Of a DNA stretch of 64,000 nt, positions 22,199-36,030 are shown piece by piece (the stretch's first letter is position 1; every line of letters begins with the position of its first letter). The position numbers were made by a program, and so were the translations under genes. Below the pieces are notes generated by a model that was given only the letters and a program-made list of their open reading frames with translations, ran no database searches and had not been told where the DNA came from. The stretch is from Bromus sterilis (lineage: Eukaryota; Streptophyta; Magnoliopsida; Poales; Poaceae), in NCBI GenBank assembly GCA_950022295.1, contig OX465601.1, positions 114,161,501 through 114,225,500 on the forward strand, written 5' to 3'.

Positions 22199-23852
22199 TG
22201 ATACTCTATCCTCGTTGTTTACCCCAAGTGGAAGGTTAGATATAATGTACCGGCAAAATTCCCCTATGTAGAGGATAGGGTTTGTCTCCCGTAGGACTCG
22301 GGAGATGATAAGTAGGTGGCAAAGTGCACAATGGCGCCGTTCACAATCGAGGTTGCTTACTTCACCTGGACCTGCACACACACAAGTAACTTTTCTTCCC
22401 AACGAGTACAGAGAGGTAGTCAATCTCTCCGGCCTTTCTGTTCACAAAGGATCAATGCAACAAATAATAATTATAATGATAGCAGCAAGAAAGTAAAAAC
22501 AGGAAAATAAAAGAGTGTAAAAAGTGATGAAAATATGGACTGGGGTCCGTGATGTTCACTAGTGATGTCTCTTTCCCAAAAGACGATAAAACTGTTATGC
22601 GATGTAAACAAATTACAGCTGGGCAATTGACAGGATTAAAAACACACTGCAATGCTAACTATGCTACAAAGAAAGGACGAGGCTCAAAAGCATGGGTGGT
22701 ACGCCAAAATAAGTAGACCGAAATCCAACTGCATCTACTACTAATTATCCACCTTAAGATATCTATCCAGAACATCTCGCTGGTATTAAGTTGCGAGCCT
22801 CACCCAAAGGGTAAACCCAAAGCAACAGATAACTACATTAAAAAGCACTTTGCGTAAAGTAAACAATCCTTGCAACCGCGGTTACAAGCACCGTTGTTTT
22901 CCCCTTTGTAGCCACAACAAATCCCCTAGACTCATGTTTCTGTCACTCAAGTGTGTCATCGGGGGGCATGAACCCATAATCGAGCATAATGTTCCCTCTT
23001 GGAGTCATTACCTACTACTTGGCCAAAGCAATAAACAGCAATGGAGAACATGCAAGAATTACTTAGGAACAAAAATATAAAAAATAAGAACCAAATATAT
23101 TACTCAACCACAATCTGCACATAGTCTCATAATCCATCAGATTCCAACAAACTCAGCATAGCAACAGCAGAAAATTACATATGTGCCTCGATCATGTAGG
23201 GCAGCTCACGAGGTTTAAACCATGAACAACAAAGAGGGGAGAAGAACATCACATAGCTACTGATCACGGAGCCATGGTCCAAGGGAAACTACTCACGGCA
23301 CATCCGGGAAGCGTCCATGGTGCAGGGGAAGCTCCCGGAGGTAAATCCTCCCTGCGGAAGAGTGCCGGGAAGAGGTCTGCTGGCGCTCCCAATCTTGGAA
23401 GCGCGGCGGCGGCGGAACAGAGGCGAGATCGCGAAAAAGGGTTCCGTCTTCAGAGGTTTCGCGTCATGGGGAATAAATAGACGAAGGGGGGAATCCAGGG
23501 GGCGACCAGGGGTCCAGACGCCCCCCCCCCCCTCGGCGCGGCCAGGCCCTAGGCCCCGCCAGGTGGCCTCCTGGGTCCCTGGTGGTGGCCCTCTGTCCCC
23601 ACCCGGGTGTTTCCGGAAGGTTCCTTCACGCTGATTTTTTATCCGATTTCCCGAATTTTTGGAGCATTTTTAATATTGGGGGAACCTGGAATAGAAAAAC
23701 AGCAGAAAACAGGAACTGGCACTGTGGTGCACTGAGTTAATAAGTTAGTCCAAATATGATCAAAAGTGTATGAAAGTGTATCTAGATCATAGCAATATCA
23801 CACAAAACATGCATGGAGCAAGCAAAAATTATAGATACGTTTGGACGTATCA
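22199..23852 (-). repeat. LTR of the gag-pro element (1654 bp)
   Basis: Starts TGATACTCTATCC and ends GGACGTATCA on the plus strand. It is homologous along its length to the inverted LTR of the 11320 element and closely similar to the solo LTR at 42541-46175. The GC-rich tract near 23500 includes a C homopolymer. Confidence 0.88.
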
Positions 23853-25885
23853 ACATCCCCAAGCTTAAATACTGCTCGTCCTCGAGTAGGTGAATGATAA
23901 CAAGCATAATTTCTGTGGTGACATGCTAGCAACCATATAAGAACTTTGAAAAGTAAAGCAATCAAGGTATGTGATTCAATTCAAGTCATAACATGGAAGA
24001 GTCTATATTAGCATTGAAACAAGCAACAAAAGAACATTAGGTGCAAGAGCTCTTGCTGTCCGTGACTCGAATGTCTCCAAATGGTGTTTGCGTGCAAGAA
24101 GGGGGAGATAGGAGTACGAGAAAAAATATTTTTGTTGTGAACTCAATCTACTAAAGTTTCACACTTAGTCTTCTTTGGAATATTATCTTGACTCGTCCCA
24201 GACCACTAGCCAGGTACAAGTCAATTTGATCCACTCATTTTCGATATTTTGAGCACTCATGCAATGGATGAGCATAAGCACGAGAGTTGACACTTAGGAT
24301 GGCAAAGAAAGAAATATGGTGGAGGAGGAAGACAAAAAGGTGAGAAAGGCTCACATCAATGAGGACAATCATAGGCAAGAGATGCCAAATGACAGATATG
24401 ATGTGAGGAGTAGGGATTGCCATGCAACGGATGCACATATGAGCTAGGAAGCTCTCCAATGGAACTAGTGGGGGTGCATCTAACTTGCTCGCTCATGAAG
24501 ACCTAGAGCTCGTTTGAGGAGGCTCATCCTTGGAATATGCAAGCCAAGTTCTATAGTGTGAAGGTCCCCACATAGCTATATGCATAATGATCATCTCTAT
24601 GGAGTACAAGGATATAAAGGGAGTACTAGTGTGGATCTCTCAAAAGGATAGTAGTGTTGCCCCTTTCTCTCTTTTTATTTATTTTTTTTCTCTTTTTTCT
24701 ATTTTTTGTATTTTTTTGGTGGCCTCAATGGCTCTTTCTATTTAACTCTCATTTGTCCTCTTTGGGATCTTTTATTGTGTCCACTTTGGGATCTTTTCCT
24801 CACTTAAGGGCAACACTCTATTTTACAAGAAGGTAAAGGAGATCTTTCACACTTTACAAGGTACTCAAAATCATAAAGAAGATGTAACTATCATGATGTA
24901 TGCAATGTATGTCGCTGCCAGTGTAGCAGGAACATGTATGACATGAAGATCAAGTCATGAAGAGGTGGATGTTGCATGGCAATATATCTCGGAAAGGCTA
25001 TGGAAATGCCTTGATAGGTAGGTATGGTGGCTGTTTTGAGGAAAGATATAAGGAGGCTTATGATGATAGAGCGTATCATGCCAAGGGTTTGGATGTACCG
25101 GCGAAGGTGGACACCAATTCTCGGAGTGAGAAGAAGGCAATGCACGGCACGGGAGAGGCTAGCAAAATATGGGAAGGTGGAAGTGTCAACTTTCAATACT
25201 TACATTAGTCCGAAGAACTCATGCACTTATTATCGGTAACTCTCAATCTAATAAGGAGGTTCACAAAGAGAAAAGTACCCCGAGGAGGAGTGTATGGGGG
25301 TTTGGTTATCCTTGCGCATCCTCGACTCATGGTACGTGAGTGTTCTCTAATATTCGATCCCTCCAAAGATTAGTGATCCATCTAGTAGCTAGAGTTCTCA
25401 ACTAGTTTTGTAGGTTTTGAAAATAAACACGGATTGCCCAAAATGCGACACCTATCACTAATAGTCTAGAGCTCTTGACACCAAAAGTTCAAACATTGCT
25501 CACAACAATACCTCAAAACTATTGCAAGTTACTAATAAAATTAAATAGCAACCTCAATTACCTACTTTCAAGACAAGACACAACTCAGTGCAACAACCAA
25601 CTCTCTTAACAAGATAAACATGCAAACTAAAGAGAGTTCTAGCAACAAACTAAACAAATGCCAAGGCCCTTGCTAAAGACAAACTAAGACTAAAACTAAA
25701 CATGGCAGTAGCTACGAAAAGATAAAGAACACACAACAGTAAAAAGATAAGCATGAAAAATCCTATGATGTTTTTTTAGATTGGAATGGAGCGTGTTTGT
25801 CTCCCACACAAAGTAATCTGGATTATAACTTGTTATGAACAGCAAGCAAAGCTAAAGAAAACTAAAAAGTAAACCTAAGAGCGAG

Positions 25886-27301
25886 ACGCTTGATGCTAGC
25901 AAGAAAATACTCTTGCTTCTCGTTCGCTACCCCAAGTGGAATAGATGTAGCGTAGCAGCAAATTTCCCTTGATGAAGATACCAAGGTTATTGAACCAGTA
26001 GGACTCCAAGAGATACAAGGAGGTGTCAACGGCGCAGAAATTGTTGCCGGATGGAGACGAGGTTGATGTGGACCTGCACACACAACAAGTAACTTTGCTC
26101 CCAAAGAGTACACAGGAGTTGTAAATTCCTCCGGCCTTGCTGTTTACAAAGGATCAATGCAAGAGATAATAATAGTGCAACTGAAAGTAAGAACTGAAAG
26201 CAAATTGATGGTGTAAACAATGGTGGAAATATGGACCGGGGTACCATGACGTTCACTAGTGATGTCTCTCTCCCAAAAGACGATAAAAGTGCTAGCGAGG
26301 TAAACAAATCACAGCTGGGCAATTGACAAGATTATAAACGCACCGCAATGCTAAATATGCTACAAAAGAAAGGAAGAGGCTCAAAAGAAATGGGCAGTAC
26401 GCCAAGGTAAGTAGACCGAAATCCATCTGCATCTACTACGAATCATCCACCTTGAGATATCTATCCGGAACATCTCGCTGGTATTAAGTTGTGAATCCCA
26501 CCCAAAGTATATATTAACTAAAGAACACAAATATAAAAGAGAACCAAATATATTACTCATCACAATCTGAACATAGTCTCATAATCCATCATACCCCAGC
26601 AAACTCAGCATAGCAACACAGAAAATTACAAAGGTGCCTCGATCATGTGAGGCAGCTCACGAGGTCTCGAAAGTGGAAGCACAAAGAGGGGAGGAGAACA
26701 TCACATAACTACTGGTCATGGACCCGTGGTCCAAGGGGGACTACTCACAAGACATCCGGGAGGCGTCCATGGCGATGGATGGTCTCCAGGAGGGGGTTCC
26801 TCCTTCCGGCAGGGTGCCGGGGCATCTTTTCTTGGCAGCCCCGATCTTGAAACGGCGGCGGCGGTACAGAGAGGAGAACGAGAATAATAGATCGATATTA
26901 GGGGTTTCCTCCGTGGGGCTAAATATAGGCCGAAGGGGGCACCGAGAGGGGCCACAGGGCAGCCAAGAGGCCTCCTGGCGCGCCCTAGGGTGGGGCCGCG
27001 CCAGGGACCCTCCTAGGGCCCTGGTGGGTCCACCCCCTTCCATCTTTGGTTCTTCGGGAAGCTTCTGGGTCGCTGATTTTTTATATAATTTTTCCGGGAT
27101 TTATTTGGCACTTTTAATGGCCGGAAAACCTTAAATACAAAAATAGCACAAACAGGAACTGGCAACTGGGTGCACTAAGTTAATAGGTTAGTCCAAATAT
27201 GATCAAAAGTGTATGAAAGTTCAAGCAAAACATGGTAAAGTCACACAAATCATGCATGGAGCAAGCAGAAATTGTAGATACGTTTGGGAAGTATCAACGC
27301 T
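25886..27301 (-). mobile_element. Solo LTR nested in the gag-pro element
   Basis: The LTR is 25891-27296 (TGATGCTAGC...AAGTATCA) with a perfect 5-bp duplication, ACGCT, at 25886-25890 and 27297-27301. Joining the flanks restores the internal sequence found (inverted) near 15080 in the other element. Only one LTR remains, so the internal part was lost by LTR-LTR recombination. Confidence 0.92.
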
Positions 27302-28082
27302 CCAAGCATAGCACATAACGCATGAATTGATAAAAATGTAGTGAGACAAAGAAAGAACTGATGATTGTTGATGAAGAAGGGGATGCACGGGGGCATCCCC
27401 AAGCTTAGGCGCTTGAGTCTCCTTGATTATTTATTGGGGATGCATGGGGGCATCCTCAAGCTTGAGCGTTTGACACTCCCGGATCTTCTTTCATCATCTT
27501 CTCTCGCGCACTTGAAAAATCCCTTCATACATAACTCATCATAAGCAAATTAGAGAGGTTAGTACCCTTAATAAAATAAAATTTCCCCACTGGATATTAA
27601 GATATTCTTGAAGAGCTACTGTTTCTCAAGATTGCCAAAAGGTTTTTGCAAAGAAAAAGCAATCTTAAGGTTTGCAAAAGGAAAGGCAAAACGTGGCAGA
27701 ATCTGTGAAAAACAGAACCACATGTAGTAGAGAATTTTTTTCGGGGCGCTTCTGCAACTCAAATCAAAAACCTCAGAACATACAAAAGTTTCAAAATTGT
27801 ATATAGCATTCTGTGTAAAAATTTCAGCTCAAAAATATGAACCGGTGATTTGTTTCAATTTTTTCCATCAAGCAGACAGAAACTGTTTTCTGGACAGCAT
27901 GTCACAACTTTTGCTTCCCTTATCATAAGAGGCTATAACTTGGCACAAAGCTTGAAAAATAAAGATACAATGATGTTTCTAAAGTAGTAACAATGTTCAA
28001 TACCACTAAAAACAAAAGTAAAAACACTCCCAACAAGCTCTTTCTTTTACGCCATTAAACTAGGCATAAAACAAAAGAAGAA
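27302..28082 (-). other. Non-coding 3' internal sequence of the gag-pro element
   Basis: Matches the inverted 14324-15080 region, including two copies of the 'gggcatccccaagctt' phrase (27384 onward). No coding signal. Confidence 0.7.
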
Positions 28083-30169
28083 TCAAGTTTTATCAAGAGA
28101 GAGAGAATAGCTAGCCCGTGTAACGGACTCAAAAGGTAACTTGATTTTCTTTCTAGGGAAGTGTTCCATCCCCTTTTTGAGAGGTAATTGAAATTTTATA
28201 TTCCCACCTTTCATGTCAATAACTGCACCAACGGTGCGAAGAAAAGGACGTCCCAAAATAATTGGACATAGAGGTTCACACTCTATATCCATAATAATAA
28301 GATCAACGGGAACATAATTGTCATTGACAATGATAAGAACATCGTCAATTTTCCCAAAAGGATTCTTTACGGAAGAATCAAACAGACAAATACCAAAAGA
28401 GCAAGAATCAAAAGGTTTCAATTCAAACATGTCATACATTCTTTTGGGCATGACGGAGGTACTAGCTCCAACGTCACATAAAGCATAGCAAGAGAAGTTA
28501 TTCAATTTAATTCTTATCACAGGGTCCCAACCATCATCTAGCTTCCTAGGTATGGAGGCTTCTATTCTAAGCTTCTCCTCCCTAGCTTTGATGAGAGCAT
28601 TAGTGATATGCTCCGTGAAGGCAAGATTAAGTGTGCTAGTGTGGGGGTCTCTAGACATTTTGTGTAGCAAGCTAATAACTTCTGGGAGGGTACAACTATC
28701 AAAATCAATATCACTACTAGAAAAGGTGGTAGTAGTGTCATCTAGGCTCACTTGTTTGAAACCATCTATGTTCATAGGAGTTTCTTCTTCTACGATTGAG
28801 GTATTAGCATCACCATTAATAGGTCCAATGGGACTAGGAGTGTGTTGGGTGCTAATAGTTTGGGTGTCCTCAACAATTTGAATGGTAGCAACTGTGTGGT
28901 GTGTAGGAAGGCTCTTAATTCTATCCTCTTTCTCTTTTTCTCTGGCCCATCTTTATTTAAGTTTAGCCATCATTCTAATATTTTCATTAATTTGTAATTG
29001 GATAGCATTAATAGGAGTGGCCTTCCTCTCCTCATGGGGAGAGGTTCTAATTTTAAGCATCTCAACATCAAGGGCTAAGCTATCTACCTTCAAAGAGAGA
29101 TTATCTAACTTAGCTAATTTCTCTTATACATTCTTGTTGAAGGCTTTTTGGGTAGTGATAAAGTCTCTAAGCATGTTTTCTAGTTCAGAAGTGGGGTTCT
29201 TGTTGCTAGGGTAGGTATTGTTGTTCCCATAGTTAGACGGAAACGATCTAGGATTACTAGCAAAATTTCCCCTATAAGCATTGTTGTTGAAGTTGCTTCT
29301 AGCAATAAATTCACATCTACTTGTTCCTGAGAAACCAAAGAATTTAAAGGAACATCATGAGGATCAATAGAGGGTTGCTTGGTAAGTATAGACATAATCA
29401 AGTCAACTTTTTCATTTAGGGAGGTAATCTCCTCGACAGAGTTTACCTTCCTACCTGTTGGAGCGCGTTCGGTGTGCCATTGGGAATAGTTGGTCATCAT
29501 CTCATCGAGAAGTTTTGTGGCAGCATCAAGTGTAGTTGACATAAAGGTTCCTCCCGCGGCCGAATCTAACAGGTTCCGCGAGGTAAAGTTCAAGCCTACA
29601 TAAAAAGTCTGGATAACCATCCAAGTAGTCAAACCATGTGTAGGGCATTTCTTAACAAGGGATTTCATACGTTCCCAAGATTGGGCAACATGTTCATTAT
29701 CCAATTGCTTAAAATTCATAATGTTGATCCTCAATTGGATAATTTTAGTAGGTGGGTAATACTTCCCAATAAAAGCATCTTTGCACTTGTCCCAAGAATC
29801 TATGCTATTCCTAGGCAAAGATTGAAACCAAATTTTAGCTCCTTCCCTTAAAGAGAAAGGAAAGTGCTTGAGCTTAACAACATCACCTTCTACTTCTTTA
29901 TACTTTCTCATATCACATAACTCAACAAAATTATTTAAATATCAAGCAGCACCATTTCCAGCACCAGAGAATTGATCTCTCATAACAATGTTTAGCAAAG
30001 AAGGTTTAATTTCATAAGAGGTAGCTGAAGTGGCAGGTGTGGCAATAGGATTGCAGATAAAGTCTTTGTTGTTGTGACTAGTGAAGTCACACAACTTGGT
30101 GTTTTCAGTGGAACCCATAGTAGCAGCAAGTGTGGCAGATTGTTTTGTAATTTTTGACATAAGACACAA
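28083..30169 (-). pseudogene. Retrotransposon gag-protease polyprotein, broken
   Basis: Read right to left. The N-terminal part (near 30169-29944) is followed by a stop at about 29941, then a retrotransposon gag domain (WFQSLPRNSIDSWDKCKDAF, near 29810). A linker with a heptad-like Leu pattern (29160-29020) contains further stops (near 29128 and 28952). Last comes a retropepsin domain with the active-site triplet in CDVGASTSVMP (near 28480) and the flap/ILGRPFLR segment (near 28240), ending at 28083. No reverse transcriptase, RNase H or integrase follows, so even the intact form was not self-sufficient. A second copy of the gag part lies at 37283-38907 with different stop codons. Confidence 0.85.
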
Positions 30170-30186
30170 AGATAAAAACTAAAAGG

Positions 30187-30352
30187 TAAACTAACAAGAC
30201 TAAAAATCAAAGGTAAAAGATAGTGTGCAACTCCCCTATCTTAGCACTCGGAGCCCCCGATAACGGCTCCAGAAATTTTCTTGATATCTCTCCTCGTTGG
30301 TTACCGCAAGTGGTAAATTAACAAGACTAAAAAGCAAAGGTAAAAGATAGTG
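30187..30352. other. Rearranged junction between gag-pro element and P450 pseudogene B
   Basis: A roughly 40-bp piece of element leader ('aacaagactaaaa..caaaggtaaaagatagtg') occurs at 30187-30231 and again at 30312-30352, on either side of the primer site and the stub of the 5' LTR. After the second copy the sequence becomes P450 pseudogene B upstream DNA. This marks the breakpoint of the local duplication. Confidence 0.65.
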
Positions 30353-30360
30353 AAGAAACC

Positions 30361-30719
30361 ACGGTTTTACGTATAATCTTTTGCAGAAAACACGGATCCA
30401 GAATCTTGGGCATTTTAATCTTGTTTATGATGGATGGGGCTTGATTTTGTTGACGTGGCGTAATGGAGAGCGTCGACGAGTTCTGGCCAGATAGGTTCTC
30501 GGACAGCAGTGGACTTCAGGGGGCAGGACTTCGAGCTGGTGTCGTTCGGTGCCGGGAGGAGAGGGTGCCCCGGGATCGGTTTCTCCATTTCGACTCTCGA
30601 AATGGAGAACGCGAGCTTGCTCCATCGCTTTGGTTGGGAGTTGGCCGGCGGGAAAACGCCAGGGATGTTGCTGGACATGAGCGAGGTGAACGACATCGCT
30701 CTGCGGATCAAGGGCATCC
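30361..30719 (+). pseudogene. P450 pseudogene B, 5' part (exon 2 fragment)
   Basis: Matches pseudogene A base for base over most of its length, including the upstream non-P450 stretch from 30366 and the 2-nt deletion before 'ggacttcaggggg' (near 30510). Unlike copy A it lacks the TAG in that place. The haem loop GAGRRGCPG is present. It is cut at 30719, within the 'atcaagggc' codons, by the 30720-42264 element and continues at 42265. Confidence 0.87.
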
Positions 30720-33700
30720 TGTAACATCCCAAAATTTTCCAAATTTTGGAATGTTAATAAATAGAATAATATTGATTGACTGGTTTGAATTTTAGAATAA
30801 ATGAAAACTTTTCTTTTGAGTTTTTGTTTAAACCTTTACAAACCATTTAATAAAACTGGATAATCATTTATCCAATAATGAAAACTTTGGTTGCGAAGTT
30901 TATTCAAAATTTAAAGAATTATTTTTTTCTTTTGTCTTTTTAAAATTTGGTAGGAACCACAATTTAATATTTTGGAGTGAGAATAAAATGACTTTCTCAA
31001 ATTTATTGTAGTCCCATAATCATTATTGAATTCTTATTTTAAATTTGGAGTTTATTTGATACTGGGTTTAGGTGATATTTAAATATTTCCAATTATTTAA
31101 TAAATATAATGAGAGGAGATAATATGACTTCTCCAAAATAATAGTATTGGAAATATTTAATAATGCCTTCAATAAAAAAATTTGTTCATAAAAATCTATT
31201 TATAAAATTTTGTTCAGAAAAGGAAATCTATTTTCTTAAACTCTCTACATTTTATTTGACCTATAAAGTTTTATTATTTATTTGGGGGTAATTATTCTCA
31301 AATTTTATTGTTATTACAAAAAAAACGAAATCCTAGATCAATTGAACCTAGCCCGTATCTCCATTTTTTTTCCTCTATTCTGTTTTTTTTTCTTTCTTGG
31401 GTCTAATTTCCCACTAAGGTCCAAACCCACCAGCCATCGTCTTCCTCCTCTCTTCGTTCGTTCATGTACGTGAACACACAGAACATGAACGCCATGGCCT
31501 GGACATCTTCCTCTCCTCCTCCCATCTATTCCTTTGACCGATTCACTTCAGAACCTACACGGAAATTGTGGCCAAGTTCATGAGGAATCCATTCAGAGAA
31601 ACAAACACACATTTTAATGCTTTAAATGTCCAGAAATTTCTCCACGAACGCCATTAAAACCTTCCAATTTTTGTGTGTGGATCTCCATATATGGACCTCC
31701 TTAGCACCTATAAATAGTACCGTGTGCGAGAATCACAGTGCTCGGCCACCTCCCACAAAATCCCTCTCCAATTTGCACTATACTAAGAGAAATTGCTCGC
31801 CGAAGTTCGGTATTTCGTCGAAGTCCGGTGTAGATGCCGACTCATACAAGGTGAACCAGTCTCTTCTTTTCTACCTTTCTCCTAATTTCATTGTTCCGCA
31901 TCACCTTGACATGAATGCGGATCCGATTCCTCAGCCGGAGCACGCCGTATGCATCACCGTGCTCTCTACGCATTCTTCTCTATTCCGGCGAGACTTCACG
32001 GCTATTCGAGGATGAACTCAGAGCTATAAACTTGTCTCTCGAGTTTTTCATGTTGCCCTCTACACCGTTTGGTAGCTCGTCGACGCCGGAAACAATTTTA
32101 ATCAACTCCGGCGAGAATTCCGGCAAACTCTCCGGTGAGCTCTCTTCCCTCTATTTTTTTCTAAAAAAACGAATAGGTAGCAGCCTATCAGAATTCACCA
32201 CGTGGCAGCCCATTTTCCATTCCCGTAATTCATTTTCACAAAAATAGCCAAACTTCAAAAATTCATATCTTCTAGCCCGTAAATCGGATTTTGACAAATT
32301 TTATATCCCCGGATTCCTTGAAAAATGTAGTTTATTATTTTCCAATAATATTCCACTTTTTATAAATCTAAATTTAACTTAAATTTATTTTTGTAATTTG
32401 AGTATATTTGATACACATCTTATTTTATAATTTATTTGGAAATCTTTCCTTCATCAAATTGATCCTTACTATCACACCTTTCTTTTAGACATTTGTCACA
32501 TTCTTTCCATCATGAATACTTTATTTTGACCTCAAACCTTTGTTTCAACTTTCATTTATTTATATCATTTTTCCCTTATAAATTCGACCATACAAACAAG
32601 TCAATCTTTTCAAGATTTTTATCGGATCATTTTTATATGGTCAAACAAACTGATGTTTGGCAGACCCTCAATTCAATTGATTTTATAATCAATGTTTCCT
32701 TGTATCAATTTGATCCAATCCACGGAATATGATTTGCATCATATTTCCATCCAAGCCAACATGATCCTATCTCAACCAAACCCCGCCATAGTAATTAGTT
32801 TATTAATAGTAATAACTAAATATTTATGTTGTAATTGTATCTTATTTGAATCTTCAATTTGGATTTGTGTTGTGTGTTGAATTGTTTCTCTGTTACCGTT
32901 AGATATATTGTAACGAGAAGGAGAGACGACTACGAGTAGAATATTTCATCTTCAGAATCCCGGCAAGTTACTCTTTTGATCATGCTCCAGTATTACCTAT
33001 ATTTTTCCTATGCATTGTAGTCCAACTTAAATATTATGCATTGATAGGATTATGTATTATATTATACTATTACACCCAGTAGCTCATTGAGTTAGGTCCG
33101 AACCTTATATCATTGTCGCCATCGTGTAGAATTATACTGCTTTGCTAAGTAGACGTGTATTGGGAAGTGATCCGTTATGAGGTATGAGTGACTAAGTAGT
33201 AAACAGGAGCAAGATAATTTTAATGAACCACCTGGGTGGAATGGTTGGGGCACCCTAGAGGAACCAGTGGATTTGCCTGAGTGACCTGGAGATGGCCTGT
33301 AATCACTGTGGAATGCCACCCAGGCTTAAAGGGATCAATCATATTTTTCATAACTAGAAGCTTACGTGTGCAGCCACAAGCTATTATGGGCTCTGTCTTG
33401 GTTGATTAGTTGTAGTTACTCTTACTAGGTCGTGCTACGAACGTAGTTATGTGTAGGTGGGATGGGCACCGCCAGAGTAGGGGAAACTCTTCTAAAAGAC
33501 CATGTCTCGACCTTCCTATTTCCATACAACGTGTAGTATGGCAAATACCAAAGGAGGAGGTCGAGTCTTGTGGGGAAAAGTGCACAAACCTCTACAGAGT
33601 GTAAAAACTGATAATGATTAGCCGTGTCCCCGGTTACGGACAACTTTGAGCATCTAGAAGTGGGAATGTTGACGGATCTCATCATATTTAATTAATCAAT

Positions 33701-34218
33701 CGGGTTTAATCAACTTTGGAAATAGATTGACTTGGAGAAACCAATTCAATCATATTATGAGCTTTGTAGTACTGTTATGATACTCTTTGAGTAGGACAAA
33801 ATCATCTTTATGCAAATTGAAACTTAGAGATTTTCCACCACCCAAATTGCATGTAGAAGATAGGTCTATTATATATTCTTTTGAGAGTAACTTGCCGTAC
33901 ATTCAAAGTATTGACCCATTTTGGGTTGTAACCTTCGGTGTTGCTGGAGTGTATACGACGAGTAAGTGATGCGATGTAGGGTTACGATGTCTACACTCAA
34001 CTTTGCCGTTGGTGTTGATGGGACTCCACTTATGTATTGTTTGTTTCCGCGGTGTATTCTACCCCAAAGGCTATAAGGTAATAAATACCATGTATTTACG
34101 TTACTTTTTGACATGTGATTCATGGTATTTCATCGAGTACTGTGTGTGCTAGCATACTGATCCAGGGATAGCACAGAAGCACAGTAGACTTGGTTCCTTT
34201 TGGGACCGGGTCGTTACA
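30720..34218 (+). repeat. 5' LTR (3499 bp)
   Basis: Bounded by TG...CA. A good TATA box (TATAAATAG, 31709-31717) suggests the LTR transcription start is near 31740. The short ORFs within recur in the second LTR and are not convincing genes. Confidence 0.88.
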
Positions 34219-34221
34219 AGA

Positions 34222-34233
34222 TGGTATCAGAGC
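34222..34233 (+). other. Primer binding site, initiator tRNA-Met type
   Basis: TGGTATCAGAGC three bases after the LTR, the standard plant iMet primer complement. Confidence 0.9.
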
Positions 34234-36030
34234 ACATGTTGACTGTAGGTCGTGACCCTAGAAACTGGAAAGCCATTAGGAATTTCTATTTCTCTAAAAC
34301 ATTATTTTAAAAAATCCATTACTACTCATCTTTTCTGAGTTGTACCAAACACTCCCTCTTATCCCAAACAAGTTAGACTATACCCATGCCACTTTGACCA
34401 CTGAGAAGGATTGTGTTACGTCTCTTCGAGAAGGACAAGATATTGGACAACTCAAGATCATTTCGGAGAATAGACGTTTTCAACTCGCATTAGAAGTATG
34501 GAAGTATGGAAGACTAGAAGAATTTGAAGGCTCCGGAGATCCCAAGATCACCCAAGACCCATAGAAGAACCTGATACATCCAAGACTAAGATGCTTGTGA
34601 AGAAGTTAAGGAATATATTACACAATACCAATAGTATCCAAGCCCACCATGAGAGTCGTGAAGTAAACGAAAGAGTGAGAGTAGTGTGCCGACCATGCAA
34701 ACTCATGTGGATGAAGGTACCATAGGAGTTGCTTGAATGAATTTATGAGTGATATTTGGAGTTTTCTCGGAGTTTTCGCTTTTTATTTAATGATTGGTGT
34801 CAATTGCATTGTTAAATTTAGATTTGTGTTTTTGGGATACGTATTTCATAGGATTTATTATTAATTGAACCTTGAGAGGTGTGAGCAACGGATGATGTAT
34901 CAGAAGACCATCACATCGATGAAACTCCTTGTATCGAAGACTTTCAAGAACCGAAGGGAATGAAGACTTCCTGACAAAAACGTAGTAAACGAGTCTATTA
35001 TGAATGTTAGTTGTTTGATGATTGTTAGGTTGATATATATCTTCCCTTCTCTCTAAAGATCTATATCATCTATGACCAACCTTAAATCTCATCGGTGGAC
35101 ATTAATATTTTGATGAGACTAGTGACCCATTCAAGGTAGAAGAGTGGATTCAGAATATAGAAGGGACAAGAATTGCCCATTTGCAAGGAGAAAACAATTG
35201 CTGAAGACGGAAGTTCTCTATTCTATGGATGCAAGTGTTAGCACAAACCATGTAGGATCATCAAGACCCAAAAACGTTTTATTAGTTTTGCAGCTGAAGA
35301 CCTCTTCAAGAGGAGTGAGAAAGACTGAGTGTTAGAATACGAGATTCACATATCTATATATGAAGTAATAATTAGAGTACGGGATGGATTGGCCCCCATA
35401 CCGAAGACTCTTATTATATAATTTTGTATGTTAGATTGGTAAATCAGAGAGCCTAAAAACCCGTAGTAAAGTGCCGATGCGACAAGCCTAAACCATAGAA
35501 TGGTAAGAGGCATTACCCTTTGTAGACATGCATTGTGCCTAACGTAGGTTGTACGGAGAGTAAGAAACATGAAGATTTTCAAGAAAATCCATTGGGAAGT
35601 TATTTGACCACCATGAGCGTCTTGATAGGTAGTTTTGGAACCTATGTATTTTTAGCAGGACTTGTTCTTTGGGGAGATGCAGATTCTTATCTGTAGAAGC
35701 TTGATGAAGAACCATCATGGAATGAACAATTTTGGAGACCCCATAAGCTTTCTTCTAAGGATGGTAGTTTCCTAACACCCTGGTGTGGTAAATGATGTGA
35801 ACCACACCCTGGTTAAGGTTCGGAACTGGTGCCTAAAGCCACGAGCCCAGTTTATGATGGAATTGTACCGGTGGAAGACATCCCTCAGACGAGAAGTGAA
35901 AGATAAACTGCAAGCCTCAAAATGTTATACCAAGACCATGGGGAAGTAACCCAAAAATCCTCGAGCCTAACCCATTTCTTTCTAGCCTTTGCAAATCTCG
36001 AGGACGAGATTTCTTTTAAGGGTGGTAGTT
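34234..36030 (+). other. Degenerate internal region of the LTR element
   Basis: About 1.8 kb with no recognisable gag or pol domain and many stops in all frames. It ends with 'ctcgaggacgagat' and the purine-rich 'ttaagggtggtagtt' just before the second LTR. Confidence 0.7.

Larger units (their letters stand above)
22199..30313 (-). mobile_element. Reverse-oriented gag-pro LTR retroelement, 5' LTR lost
   Basis: In element orientation (minus) the 3' LTR is 22199-23852, preceded by the purine tract at 23853-23866. The internal region runs to a decayed tRNA-Asp-type primer site at 30271-30254 (two changes from the copy at 12970). Only about 30 bp of the 5' LTR remain (30282 to about 30313). It encodes gag and an aspartic protease but no reverse transcriptase or integrase. 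Its LTR and 3' internal region are related to those of the 11320-18733 element, but its coding part is unrelated. A solo LTR of the same wider family is nested at 25891-27296. Confidence 0.83.

Noticed and set aside
24654..24836. Phe/Leu-rich hydrophobic mini-protein, also at 16139-16321
   Set aside because: A T-rich tract in the shared non-coding internal region of two related LTR elements translates to hydrophobic residues. No start context or homologue.
28552..29214. Plus-strand frames of 110 codons opposite gag, repeated at 37251-37916
   Set aside because: They are antisense shadows of the gag-pro coding strand. The repetition reflects the second gag copy.
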